DNA from: Pseudomonadota bacterium
GTDB lineage: Bacteria > Pseudomonadota > Gammaproteobacteria > QQUJ01
Assembly: GCA_008501635.1 (NCBI GenBank)
Contig: QQUJ01000018.1
Span: 184,680-248,679, forward strand
Length of the DNA: 64,000 nt
Reading direction: 5' to 3'
Below are positions 56,140-64,000 of the stretch, piece after piece (the stretch's first letter is position 1; each line of letters opens with the position of its first letter). The notes under the pieces were generated by a model that was not told the DNA's origin, ran no database searches, and worked only from the letters and a program-made list of their open reading frames with translations. The position numbers and the translations under genes were made by a program.

Positions 56140-57474
56140 CTAGCGGATCTGCTTGATGTAGACCCGCGAATTGCGCTGATAGTTGTAGAGCGTTTGTCGT
56201 TTCACCGGCAGGTCGGTAATGCGCGCTTTCGCGAAGCCGCGTTCGCAAAACCACTGGGCAGTGTGGGTTGTCAGCACGAAGAGACGCTTCAGTCCCCTTT
56301 TTTTCGCTTCGCGTTGGATGCCATCGAGCAGGGCATCGGCACGCCCGGTGTTGCGGTAATCAGGATGCACCACAAGGCAGGCCAACTCGCCGACGCGCTC
56401 CTTCGCGTAAGGATAGAGCGCCGCCGAGGCGATGATGGCGCCGTCGCGCTCGACCACCGTGAAGTAGTCGATCTCGCATTCCAGAAGGTCGCGCGAGCGC
56501 CTGGCCAGGATTCCCTCCTGTTCCAGCGGTTCGATAAGCTGCAGTATGCCGCCGACATCCTCGATGGTGGCGCGGCGTAATCCTTCATAGGTCTCGTCGG
56601 TGATCAGCGTGCCGACGCCGTCGCGGCTGAAGAGCTCCAGCAGGAGGGCGCCATCCACGTTGCGACTCAGCAGATGGGCGCGACGCACACCCGAGCGACA
56701 GGCGCGAATGGCCTGATTCAGGTGGCCCTGGATCTCCTCCGGCAGTTTGCGCCGTGATCTCAACAGGCGCTCGGCTTCCGCGGGAGTGATCTGATCGACC
56801 CGTTGTCCGTCGGTATCGTGTACCGCAGGCGCTTCGATCAGGCTGACCAGTTTGTCTGCCTGCAGCGCGATCGCTGTTGCGCCAGCCACCTGCTCGGCGC
56901 TGAGGTTGAAGACTTCGCCGGTCAGGGAGTAGCCGAGCGGCGAGAGCAGGACAATAGCGCCGTCGTCCAGTTGGCGGCGAATTCCGTCGATATCAATGCG
57001 GCGTACCTCGCCGGTATGCCCGAAATCGACGCCATCGCGCACACCGATCGGGCTCGCGGTGATGAAGTTGCCGGAGACCACGCGCACTTTGGCGCCGGCA
57101 ATGGGTAGCGCGGTGCCGCCGCTGGAGAGCAGCGCCTCGATCTCCAGACGAACGCTGGCGGTAGCCTCTTTGACGCAGGCAAGAGCCGCATCGTCGGTGA
57201 CGCGCAGTCCCTGGTGGTAGCGAATCTCAAGTTCACGCTCACGCAGCCGCGCCTCGATCTGGGGTCGGGCGCCGTGCACCAGGACCAGGCGAATACCGAG
57301 ACTGTTGAGCAGCGCGGTGTCATGGATCAGAGGCGCGATGCCACCGTCTTCAAGCGCTTCACCGCCGAAGGTCAATACCAGCGTGCGGCCGCGGTGACTG
57401 CGGATATAGGGTGACGACTGGCGAAACCAGTCGACAAAGGCCTGATGTGGAATTTCGTCGGTGCTTTTTTTCAT
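56140..57474 (-). CDS. argA: Amino-acid N-acetyltransferase (N-acetylglutamate synthase)
   Basis: 444 aa. An amino-acid-kinase-like domain (LVLTFGGEALED, LVLVHGARPQIEARL, VSGNFITASPIGV, LLSPLGYSLTGEVFNL) is fused to a C-terminal GNAT domain (CLVVHPDYRNTGRADALL, LFVLTTHTAQWFCERGF). Length and layout are E. coli ArgA. First step of arginine synthesis, feedback-inhibited by arginine in known cases. argE lies upstream on the same strand. Confidence 0.96.
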   Translation of the reverse strand: MKKSTDEIPHQAFVDWFRQSSPYIRSHRGRTLVLTFGGEALEDGGIAPLIHDTALLNSLGIRLVLVHGARPQIEARLRERELEIRYHQGLRVTDDAALACVKEATASVRLEIEALLSSGGTALPIAGAKVRVVSGNFITASPIGVRDGVDFGHTGEVRRIDIDGIRRQLDDGAIVLLSPLGYSLTGEVFNLSAEQVAGATAIALQADKLVSLIEAPAVHDTDGQRVDQITPAEAERLLRSRRKLPEEIQGHLNQAIRACRSGVRRAHLLSRNVDGALLLELFSRDGVGTLITDETYEGLRRATIEDVGGILQLIEPLEQEGILARRSRDLLECEIDYFTVVERDGAIIASAALYPYAKERVGELACLVVHPDYRNTGRADALLDGIQREAKKRGLKRLFVLTTHTAQWFCERGFAKARITDLPVKRQTLYNYQRNSRVYIKQIR

Positions 57475-57548
57475 GGCGCCTTCACCCCCGCGAAGCTGCC
57501 TGCAAAGCTAACCGCAACCTGGGAATGTGACAAGTGCCGCCGACTCTT

Positions 57549-58706
57549 CTACCGGCAGAATCGCCGGATCAGTCGGCGCAACAGGTCGACCGTGGGGGTG
57601 ATGCGATCGAGCGCCAGGTACTCGTCCGGTTGATGGGCCTGTTCGATGTCGCCGGGACCCAGGATTACGGTCTCCATCCCCAGTTGAGCGAGGAAAGGTC
57701 CTTCGGTGGCGAAATTGACTGGCTTTGCGACACTTCCCGTCAGCGCCTCGCTTGCTTCGACGATGGGTGAGTCGGCGGGCGTCTCGAATGCGCTGACACC
57801 ACCGAAGAGCCGTTCGATGCTGAAATCGAGTCCACGGCGTTCGGCAATCGGGCGCAGGTGGCCATCGAGTTCGCCGCGCAGCGTGTCGAGATCCATGCCG
57901 GGCAGCGGGCGCAGATCGATATCCAGCGCGCAGGCGGCACAGATACGGTTGGGATTATCGCCGCCGTGGATTCGTCCCAGGTTGAGCGTCGGCACCGGTA
58001 CCTGGAAGCGATCGTCGCGGTAACGCCGCTGCAACTGGTCACGCCAGCGCAGCAGTTCGCCCATGATCTCGTGCATCCCCTCCAAGGCGCTGTTGCCGAG
58101 GCTCGGATCACTGGAATGGCCGGAACGGCCGCGCAGGCGAATGCCTTCCATCATGATCCCCTTATGCAGGCGCACCGGTTTCAGCCCTGTGGGTTCACCG
58201 ATGACCGCATAACGCGCACGCGGCTTGCCTGCTTCCACCAGGGTTTGAGCGCCGCACATGGAACTCTCTTCATCGGCGGTGGCGAGCAGCGTGATCGGTA
58301 CGCTGAGATCACGCGCGCGCAGACCGCGCACCGCTTCCAGTGCCAGCGCAAAAAAGCCTTTCATATCGCTGGTGCCCAGACCGTAGAGTCGATTATCCCG
58401 TTCGGTGAGCCGAAACGGATCCTGACTCCAGCGTGTTTCGTCATAAGGAACGGTATCGGTGTGACCTGCAAACACCAGGCCGGTGTCACCTTCCCCCAGG
58501 CGGGCAATGAGATTGGCCTTGTCCGGAAAGCCGGGGATTTCCATTACCTCCACATGGAAACCGCCTGCGTCCAGCCAGCCAGCCAGAAGTTCGATAATGG
58601 CGCGGTTGCCCTGATCAAACTGCGGTTCGACGCTGCTCACCGAGGGCGTGGCGATGAGTTCGCTGATCATTGTCAGCGTGTCGGGAAACTGTTTCATGAC
58701 CGGCAT
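57549..58706 (-). CDS. argE: Acetylornithine deacetylase
   Basis: 385 aa, M20 metallopeptidase. LVFAGHTDTVPYDETRW and YGLGTSDMKGFFALAL hold the first metal ligands; TADEESSMCGA the catalytic Glu pair; GEPTGLKPVRLHKG and the dimerisation domain with RGRSGHSS follow; the last ligand is near GPGDIEQAHQPDE. Releases ornithine from N-acetylornithine. ATG 58706 is used; a second ATG nine nt later is possible. It diverges from ilvD. Confidence 0.93.
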   Translation of the reverse strand: MPVMKQFPDTLTMISELIATPSVSSVEPQFDQGNRAIIELLAGWLDAGGFHVEVMEIPGFPDKANLIARLGEGDTGLVFAGHTDTVPYDETRWSQDPFRLTERDNRLYGLGTSDMKGFFALALEAVRGLRARDLSVPITLLATADEESSMCGAQTLVEAGKPRARYAVIGEPTGLKPVRLHKGIMMEGIRLRGRSGHSSDPSLGNSALEGMHEIMGELLRWRDQLQRRYRDDRFQVPVPTLNLGRIHGGDNPNRICAACALDIDLRPLPGMDLDTLRGELDGHLRPIAERRGLDFSIERLFGGVSAFETPADSPIVEASEALTGSVAKPVNFATEGPFLAQLGMETVILGPGDIEQAHQPDEYLALDRITPTVDLLRRLIRRFCR

Positions 58707-58820
58707 TCTCACTCGCCGCTGTAAGGGTGGCAAGCGGAGTGCGCAAAGTGTCGGCGAGTTTGATGCTTCTGGTATGCTTGAGTGATTCCACATTTCTGAA
58801 TATCGATCGAGGTAGCAGCA

Positions 58821-60668
58821 ATGCCCCAATACCGTTCCCGCACCACGACTCATGGTCGCAACATGGCCGGCGCACGTGCACTATGGCGCGCCACCGGAAT
58901 GAAAGATGGCGATTTCGATAAACCGATCATTGCCATCGCCAACTCCTTCACGCAGTTCGTGCCCGGACATGTCCATTTGAAGGATATGGGTCAGTTGGTG
59001 GCCGGCGAAATCGAAAAGGTGGGTGGCGTCGCCAAGGAGTTCAATACCATCGCCGTGGATGACGGCATTGCCATGGGGCATGGCGGCATGCTCTACAGTC
59101 TGCCGTCGCGCGAGATTATCGCCGATTCGGTGGAGTACATGGTCAACGCCCATTGTGCCGATGCTCTGGTCTGTATCTCCAACTGCGACAAGATCACCCC
59201 TGGAATGCTGATGGCGGCGTTGCGTCTGAATATTCCCGCGGTTTTTGTCTCCGGGGGGCCGATGGAGGCGGGCAAGGCAGTGATCCATGGCGAGGACATG
59301 AACCTGGATCTGGTCGATGCGATGGTGGCTGCGGTCGATCCTTCCATCAGTGATGCGGATACCCTTGCCATGGAGCGTTCGGCGTGTCCGACCTGCGGCT
59401 CGTGTTCGGGCATGTTCACCGCCAACTCCATGAACTGCCTTACCGAGGCGTTGGGACTGTCGTTGCCGGGAAACGGCAGTCTGCTCGCCACTCACGCCGA
59501 TCGTCGCGAACTGTTTCTCGAAGCAGGACGGCGTATCGTCGATTTGGCCCGCCGTTACTACGAGCAGGATGACGTATCCGCATTACCGCGCTCTATCGCC
59601 ACCTTTGAGGCGTTCGAGAATGCGATGTGCCTGGATATCGCCATGGGTGGCTCGACCAACACGGTACTGCATCTGCTGGCCGCGGCGCAGGAAGCCGAGG
59701 TGGATTTCACGATGGCCGACATCGATCGCCTGTCGCGCAGGGTGCCGCACCTGTGCAAGGTCGCTCCCAGCACCCCGGAGTACCACATGGAAGACGTGCA
59801 TCGGGCCGGCGGTGTATTCGGGATCCTTGCCGAACTGAATCGTGCAGGGTTGTTACACCAGAACGTGCATACCGTGCACAGCACCGTTTTGGCCGATGCG
59901 CTGAAGCATTGGGATGTCCGGAATTCAGACGACTCGCGGGTGCAGCAGTTTTACGCCGCTGCACCGGGTGGCGTCGCAACCACACAAGCCTTTTCGCAAC
60001 AGAAGCGGTACGCGTCGCTCGATGTGGATCGCGAGGAAGGCTGCATCCGTGACTTGCAACATGCTTACAGCCAGGACGGCGGGCTGGCGGTACTGTTCGG
60101 CAATCTCGCCGAAGAGGGATGTATCGTAAAAACGGCCGGCGTGGACGAAAGCATCCTCGAGTTCAGCGGCAGAGCGCGCATCTATGAAAGTCAGGAGGAT
60201 GCCGTTCAGGCCATTTTGACCGACCAGGTACAGGCAGGGGACGTGGTGGTCATTCGTTACGAAGGTCCGCGTGGCGGACCGGGTATGCAGGAGATGCTCT
60301 ACCCAACCAGCTACCTGAAATCGAAAGGATTGGGCAAGGTTTGTGCATTGATTACCGACGGTCGTTTTTCGGGAGGTACGTCAGGTCTGTCGATCGGACA
60401 TGTCTCGCCGGAGGCTGCGGAAGGAGGCGCTATTGGTCTCGTCAATGAAGGCGATAGCATCGAAATCAATATTCCAAATCGCACTATTCATCTCGCAATT
60501 ACCGACGTTGAATTAGAGCGCAGGCGCGAGAAGATGAGCGCAGTGGGAAGAGATGCTTGGAGGCCAAAAAATCGTAAAAGAGTCGTCAGTAAGGCATTGC
60601 GTGCTTACGCGGCATTGACGACTTCCGCATCACGCGGAGCAGTGCGTGATATCTCGCAAGTTGAGTGA
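58821..60668 (+). CDS. ilvD: Dihydroxy-acid dehydratase
   Basis: 615 aa. Branched-chain amino-acid and pantothenate pathway. Fe-S Cys are in [11 protein letters not shown] and [38 protein letters not shown] at the N-terminus and [23 protein letters not shown] near the end are typical. GGTAGCAGCA precedes the ATG. The codon use of the last ~60 codons is noticeably more AT-rich, but the product is complete. Confidence 0.97.
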   Translation: MPQYRSRTTTHGRNMAGARALWRATGMKDGDFDKPIIAIANSFTQFVPGHVHLKDMGQLVAGEIEKVGGVAKEFNTIAVDDGIAMGHGGMLYSLPSREIIADSVEYMVNAHCADALVCISNCDKITPGMLMAALRLNIPAVFVSGGPMEAGKAVIHGEDMNLDLVDAMVAAVDPSISDADTLAMERSACPTCGSCSGMFTANSMNCLTEALGLSLPGNGSLLATHADRRELFLEAGRRIVDLARRYYEQDDVSALPRSIATFEAFENAMCLDIAMGGSTNTVLHLLAAAQEAEVDFTMADIDRLSRRVPHLCKVAPSTPEYHMEDVHRAGGVFGILAELNRAGLLHQNVHTVHSTVLADALKHWDVRNSDDSRVQQFYAAAPGGVATTQAFSQQKRYASLDVDREEGCIRDLQHAYSQDGGLAVLFGNLAEEGCIVKTAGVDESILEFSGRARIYESQEDAVQAILTDQVQAGDVVVIRYEGPRGGPGMQEMLYPTSYLKSKGLGKVCALITDGRFSGGTSGLSIGHVSPEAAEGGAIGLVNEGDSIEINIPNRTIHLAITDVELERRREKMSAVGRDAWRPKNRKRVVSKALRAYAALTTSASRGAVRDISQVE

Positions 60669-60691
60669 CTGAAAAATTGTCAAGTGAAAAA

Positions 60692-60719
60692 TTAGACAAA
60701 CGAAAATTGTGGCTATAAT
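60692..60719 (+). promoter_or_regulatory. Sigma70-type promoter of the histone-like gene
   Basis: TTAGAC, 16-bp spacer, TATAAT in an AT-rich stretch, 32 bp before the ATG of the Lys/Ala-rich gene. The GGGAG ribosome-binding site follows at about 60739. Confidence 0.75.
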
Positions 60720-60750
60720 CTAGTTACACCACACACTTGGGAGATAACGT

Positions 60751-61197
60751 ATGGCAGTTAAAAAGAAGAGTGCCGCGAAGAAGAGAACTGCGGTTCGCAA
60801 AAAGGCGGTTCGTAAAACCGCCGTTAAAAAAACCGCAACTCGGCGTACTTCAGCACGCAGGGGCGCAGGTACCAAGAAATTGGCAGCCAGCGTAAAGAAA
60901 ACACAAGCACGAGCAAAAGCCACTCAGGCACGTTTGGCTGCTGCTAAAAAGAAAGCGGGCGCACAGGAGCGTGCTCAGCAGGCCAAGTTGAAAGCCAGCC
61001 TTGCCAAGGCGAAGGCGGAGTTCAAAAAGGCCGATGACGAGATGAAGGCCTTTGAGAAACGCCAGGCGGTTGCCAACAAGGCATTAGCTCAGTTCGACAA
61101 GGCGGAAGCTCGTAAAGCGGCGAAGGCTGCCGCGAAGAAGAAACGCAGACCGGCGCGCAAGAAACGTGCCGCGAAGAAGGCGTCAGCAGCGAGTTAG
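60751..61197 (+). CDS. Histone H1-like Lys/Ala-rich DNA-binding protein
   Basis: 148 aa, more than half Lys, Ala or Arg. The first ~55 residues and the last ~25 are basic AAKK/KKA repeats (KKSAAKK, KKRRPARKK); the middle (60-120) is a probable coiled coil of alternating Ala, Lys, Glu and Gln. The layout recalls AlgP/Hc1-like nucleoid proteins. No known catalytic motif. It has its own promoter and a strong terminator, so it is a single-gene unit. Confidence 0.8.
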   Translation: MAVKKKSAAKKRTAVRKKAVRKTAVKKTATRRTSARRGAGTKKLAASVKKTQARAKATQARLAAAKKKAGAQERAQQAKLKASLAKAKAEFKKADDEMKAFEKRQAVANKALAQFDKAEARKAAKAAAKKKRRPARKKRAAKKASAAS

Positions 61198-61228
61198 ACG
61201 TTTACCGAAGAACTATCCAGTGCAAAAG

Positions 61229-61262
61229 AAAGGCCCCCGCTTGAAAACGGGGGCTTTTTTTT
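61229..61262 (+). terminator. Rho-independent terminator of the histone-like gene
   Basis: Stem gcccccg / cgggggc, 8-nt loop, eight T's. The reverse strand has AAAG and AAAAG flanks, so it may partly serve the facing SH3 gene. Confidence 0.94.
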
Positions 61263-61292
61263 GAGTACTCAACCGCCTGGGGACACAACTGG

Positions 61293-61961
61293 CTAGAAGC
61301 TCTCCCATCCGCCGCGCCGCCGGCTGCGCATGCGGGCCAGAATTGCGCCTGTCAGAATCCCCAGCAACAGCACGCCTGCCCCGACCATAAACCAATCCCT
61401 GGCACTGCGATCTTTTAGTTCTTCGTTTTCGGTGCGCATGGTCTGGAGGTCACGTTCCAGGGTTCGAACGTACTTTTTGAGCTGTTGGCGCTCCTCGTCG
61501 ATTTCCATCACCTTGCTGGAGGTGCGGCGGATTCGCGCAAGTTCCTGATTGGCGGCCTGCAATTCGGTTTGCAGCTGGTTCTTGCCGGTTTCCAGCTCAC
61601 TCTTCTCCCTGTTCAAGGTTTCAATCTGTTGACTGAATGTCCTGACCTGCTCCTTTGCTGCGGCAACCTGATTACGGGCGGCGGCCAATTGCGCGCGGGC
61701 GCTGGGGGCCTCCATGAGATAGCGCGTGATGACCCATCCTTCAACGCCGTCCGCCGTACGCACCCGGGAATACCCACTATTGGCGTCCAACTCCAACAGC
61801 TCAACAGCAGTACCGGAGCCGAGCATCTTGATGATCGTGTTCTGAGTGCTGGCACCGGTGCGCAGGGTGATCTCAAACTGGTCGGTGATATAGCGGGCAG
61901 GCTCGGCCTGCGCATAGGGCCCCGCGAGAAGCAAGGCGATGAGTAGGTATCTCTTTTTCAC
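61293..61961 (-). CDS. TIGR04211-type SH3 / coiled-coil membrane protein (YgiM-like)
   Basis: 222 aa. A Sec signal (RYLLIALLLAGPYAQA) is followed by a bacterial SH3 domain (YITDQFEITLRTGAS to GWVITRYL), a long coiled coil (~95-185, QIETLNREKSELETGK) and a C-terminal membrane helix (DWFMVGAGVLLLGILTGAIL) with a basic tail. Start GTG 61961, with GGAG upstream; a longer frame adds non-family sequence. Likely faces the periplasm, anchored at the C-terminus. Function not known. Confidence 0.88.
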   Translation of the reverse strand: MKKRYLLIALLLAGPYAQAEPARYITDQFEITLRTGASTQNTIIKMLGSGTAVELLELDANSGYSRVRTADGVEGWVITRYLMEAPSARAQLAAARNQVAAAKEQVRTFSQQIETLNREKSELETGKNQLQTELQAANQELARIRRTSSKVMEIDEERQQLKKYVRTLERDLQTMRTENEELKDRSARDWFMVGAGVLLLGILTGAILARMRSRRRGGWESF

Positions 61962-62093
61962 TTTCCGGAGCTCCCGATCTTGCTCTGACGGTGCGTATGG
62001 CACCGGTCGTTTTTTTTGGGTGAGGAAAATTCTAGGCCAAGGCCAGGTGCTTTGTGGGGCTTGGATCACAAAAGGTATCTCTTACGGTGATTT

Positions 62094-62119
62094 CCGGGCG
62101 TGACGCTCGCCACGCCCGG
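62094..62119. terminator. Hairpin downstream of the GST-like gene (possible terminator)
   Basis: A 9-bp stem ccgggcgtg / cacgcccgg with 8-nt loop, 15 bp after the GST-like stop on the minus strand. No U-tract, so either Rho-linked or not a terminator. Confidence 0.4.
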
Positions 62120-62133
62120 GTCAGGCCCCACCA

Positions 62134-62796
62134 TCATTGACCAAGCAGGCTGACCGCATGGCCATCCATTTTTCGCAGATGGCCCAGATAGAGTTCTTTG
62201 AAGTCGCTGACTACCGATTCCTGCACGGCCGAGAGCGCGAGGAGCGCATCGGCCCAGCGCTGAAGCCTGGTGCCCAGGATATCCCGGTTCAGGATTCCGC
62301 ACTCGATCAGTAGTGCCATGCGCATGAACAGCGGCGCATAGGCGGTATCCGCCAGCGATAGATCTGAGCCATTGAAATAGGGACCGTCGCCGAGCATGTC
62401 TTCCAAACGCAGCATCTTCGCGGTCAGAGCGTTGCGCCGCTGTTCAAAATCATCCACTTCCTTGGCGGCTAGTATTTGAAACTGGTTCGCCAGGCACTCC
62501 GAACCGAATTCGATCCAAGCCCGGTTGAGAGCGCGCTGCAAAGGATCGGTCGGGTGCATCGAGGGGGGGGTGATATCGTCGAGGAATTCATTGATGACCG
62601 CCGATTCGAACAGCACCGTGCCGCCGTCCACACGCAGCAGAGGGACTTTTCCGAACGGCGATATTTCATTGAACCACGCCGGTGTATCGCTTAGGTCGAT
62701 ATAGGTTATGCGGTGTTCGATCGCTTTATGCAGCAGTGTGATGACGGAGCGTTGAACGAAGGGGCAAATCTTGAAGCTGATAAGTTCCAAATCCAT
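62134..62796 (-). CDS. Glutathione S-transferase-like protein
   Basis: 220 aa. Thioredoxin-fold N-terminus with KICPFVQRSVITLL (CPxxxR-type catalytic Cys), the cis-Pro in KVPLL, and the GSH-binding ESAVINEFLDD. The helical C-terminal domain has SLADTAYAPLFMRM. AGGAGGATGTA precedes ATG 62796. The Cys-type active site suggests thiol transfer (omega-like or beta-like). Substrate unknown. Confidence 0.9.
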   Translation of the reverse strand: MDLELISFKICPFVQRSVITLLHKAIEHRITYIDLSDTPAWFNEISPFGKVPLLRVDGGTVLFESAVINEFLDDITPPSMHPTDPLQRALNRAWIEFGSECLANQFQILAAKEVDDFEQRRNALTAKMLRLEDMLGDGPYFNGSDLSLADTAYAPLFMRMALLIECGILNRDILGTRLQRWADALLALSAVQESVVSDFKELYLGHLRKMDGHAVSLLGQ

Positions 62797-62855
62797 TACA
62801 TCCTCCTGTGGCCGGGTAGCATGGCGTTGCGACGCATCCGCTGTACCTTGCTGCG

Positions 62856-63908
62856 TCAATACGCGGCGAAAGCAACCAGATGCGTTGTGGTGATGCGTAC
62901 ACCCAAGTGCTCACCTTCGTCATAGTCAAGATGGCTGGGCAGCAGCGATAGCACGATATCTCCGTTGGGGAGTTCGAGGGTATAGAGTGTTTCGGCACCT
63001 TTGAATGCTTTTTTCCGGACGATACCGCGCAAACTTGCCGTCGGGTCGTGGGTGACGTCATCGGGCCGCAGCAGCACCTCGACCGCGGTACCGGGTTTCC
63101 AGGGATAGGCCCGGTTTCCGGACAGCACCCCCAGCTCGGTCTCCAGCGTATCGGGGGAGGCAACGGTGGCTTTCAGCAGCACTCCCTGACCGACGAAATC
63201 AGCGACGAAACGTGTGGCTGGCTCATGGTAGAGGTTGAAGGGCGTATCCCACTGATGGATCTGTCCCTCATGCATTACCCCGACCTGCTCACAGATGGCG
63301 AACGCCTCGTGCTGATCGTGGGTTACCAGAATGGCGCTGATGCCCTGCCGCTTCAGGATATCGCGCACCTCGAGGCTGAGACGTTCGCGAAGATCGACAT
63401 CGAGGCTGGAAAACGGCTCGTCCATTAACAGAAGCTCCGGGCGGGGCGCCAGCGCCCGTGCCAGCGCGACACGTTGCTGTTGTCCGCCGGAGAGCTCGTG
63501 CGGGTACCGCGCGCCGTAGCCGGCAAGACCCACCGTCTCCAGCATCTCCTCGGCAGTGGTGCGCTTGTTGCGCGTCGGTTGGTGGCGCAGACCGAAGATG
63601 ACGTTGTCGGCGACATCGAGATGGGGAAAGAGCGCATAGTCCTGGAAAACCATGCCGAGCCGGCGCTTCTCGGGGGCGAGACTGTACCCGACCCGCGAAA
63701 TAAGCTCGCCGCCCAATTCGATTTCACCTGCCAGTACGGGTTCGAAGCCGGCGATGGCGCGCAAAGCCGTGGTCTTTCCGCAGCCACTGGGGCCAAGTAG
63801 ACCGACGATGGCGCCACGGTTGACGTGAATGGAGAGCGAATCCACGACGATCTGCGCGCCGTAGGCGCAACGGATTCCACGAACATGCAGCAGAGGTCGT
63901 TCGGTCAT
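62856..63908 (-). CDS. ABC transporter ATP-binding protein, FbpC/PotA type
   Basis: 350 aa. Walker A LLGPSGCGKTTALRAIAG, Q-loop MVFQDYALFPHL, signature LSGGQQQRVALARALA, Walker B LLLMDEPFSSLDVDLR, H-loop ILVTHDQHEAF. The C-terminal TOBE-like domain (VEVLLRPDDVTHD, LYTLELPNGDIVLSLLPS) is the Fe3+/polyamine type. ATG 63908 is used. The permease and receptor are not in the window; a possible gene end lies 45 bp upstream. Iron(III) is the best guess, polyamine or sulfate possible. Confidence 0.88.
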   Translation of the reverse strand: MTERPLLHVRGIRCAYGAQIVVDSLSIHVNRGAIVGLLGPSGCGKTTALRAIAGFEPVLAGEIELGGELISRVGYSLAPEKRRLGMVFQDYALFPHLDVADNVIFGLRHQPTRNKRTTAEEMLETVGLAGYGARYPHELSGGQQQRVALARALAPRPELLLMDEPFSSLDVDLRERLSLEVRDILKRQGISAILVTHDQHEAFAICEQVGVMHEGQIHQWDTPFNLYHEPATRFVADFVGQGVLLKATVASPDTLETELGVLSGNRAYPWKPGTAVEVLLRPDDVTHDPTASLRGIVRKKAFKGAETLYTLELPNGDIVLSLLPSHLDYDEGEHLGVRITTTHLVAFAAY

Positions 63909-63953
63909 GGTCAGCAAAACCCGTGTGTCTGCGCCGGTGGTCGGTCGCCGTCG

Positions 63954-64000
63954 CTAGCAGATGAGATCCCGCAGCAGAAGTTCCAGCAGAGCCTTTTGCG
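63954..64000 (-). CDS. Possible C-terminus of an upstream gene (partial)
   Basis: On the minus strand a frame open to the edge ends KALLELLLRDLIC-stop at 63954, 45 bp before the ABC ATPase start. The amphipathic Leu-rich end is plausible for a transporter permease, but only 14 codons are seen. Other frames are also open, so support is weak. Confidence 0.3.
   Translation of the reverse strand, partial: QKALLELLLRDLIC

Overview
The window reads as 64 kb of chromosome from a high-GC gammaproteobacterium. The type IV minor-pilin block next to ispH, the sucA-sucB-lpd block, bifunctional ArgA, PtsP and RppH all point that way. The uptake-hydrogenase accessory set and HypX fit a purple-sulfur or sulfur/hydrogen-oxidising relative (Chromatiales-like), but that placement is inference. 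I see no prophage, CRISPR array or intact transposase gene.

Layout. 0-2 kb: start of a membrane protein, nadC, tRNA-Thr(CGT), a Fur-family regulator. 2-10 kb: minor-pilin operon fimT-pilV-pilW-pilX-pilY1-pilE, convergent with ispH. 10-20 kb: cobalamin region. A PduO-type adenosyltransferase diverges from cobU-cobT-cobC-cobS-btuF. On the minus strand an HAD phosphatase gene overlaps btuC-btuD, followed by a cobalamin riboswitch that leads btuB and its own tonB. 20-24 kb: rppH, ptsP, a small outer-membrane barrel and a GFA-family protein. 24.2-26.7 kb: a lower-GC islet with an unrecognised gene, a stand-alone SIR2-like gene, two copies of a 27-bp repeat and two palindromes. 26.7-36.5 kb: a MocR/PdxR-type regulator diverging from a PNPOx-like gene, then the TCA block (2-oxoglutarate dehydrogenase E1, E2, E3 and class I fumarase).

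36.7-49.6 kb holds a [NiFe]-hydrogenase accessory cluster: hupD, hupF, hybE/hupJ, hupK, hypA, hypB, hypF, hypC, hypD, hypE, hypX. The small, large and cytochrome subunits are absent. The cluster is bordered by two relics of a H2-sensing system: a frameshifted N-terminal piece of a HupT/HoxJ-type kinase on the left, and the C-terminal ~145 codons of a HupV/HoxC-type large subunit on the right. Palindromic repeat elements sit in the hypC-hypD, hypD-hypE and hypE-hypX gaps, and a relative of two of them sits between lpd and fumarase. This block is the most unusual part of the window.

49.6-64 kb: an MFS exporter, a putative molybdenum-carrier gene overlapping cpdA, an O-methyltransferase, a c-di-GMP pair (HD-GYP with an altered HD dyad; globin-like sensor/degenerate GGDEF/EAL), argA, argE, ilvD, a histone-H1-like gene, an SH3/coiled-coil membrane protein, a GST-like protein and a Fe3+/polyamine-type ABC ATPase. 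The window ends in what may be another coding end.
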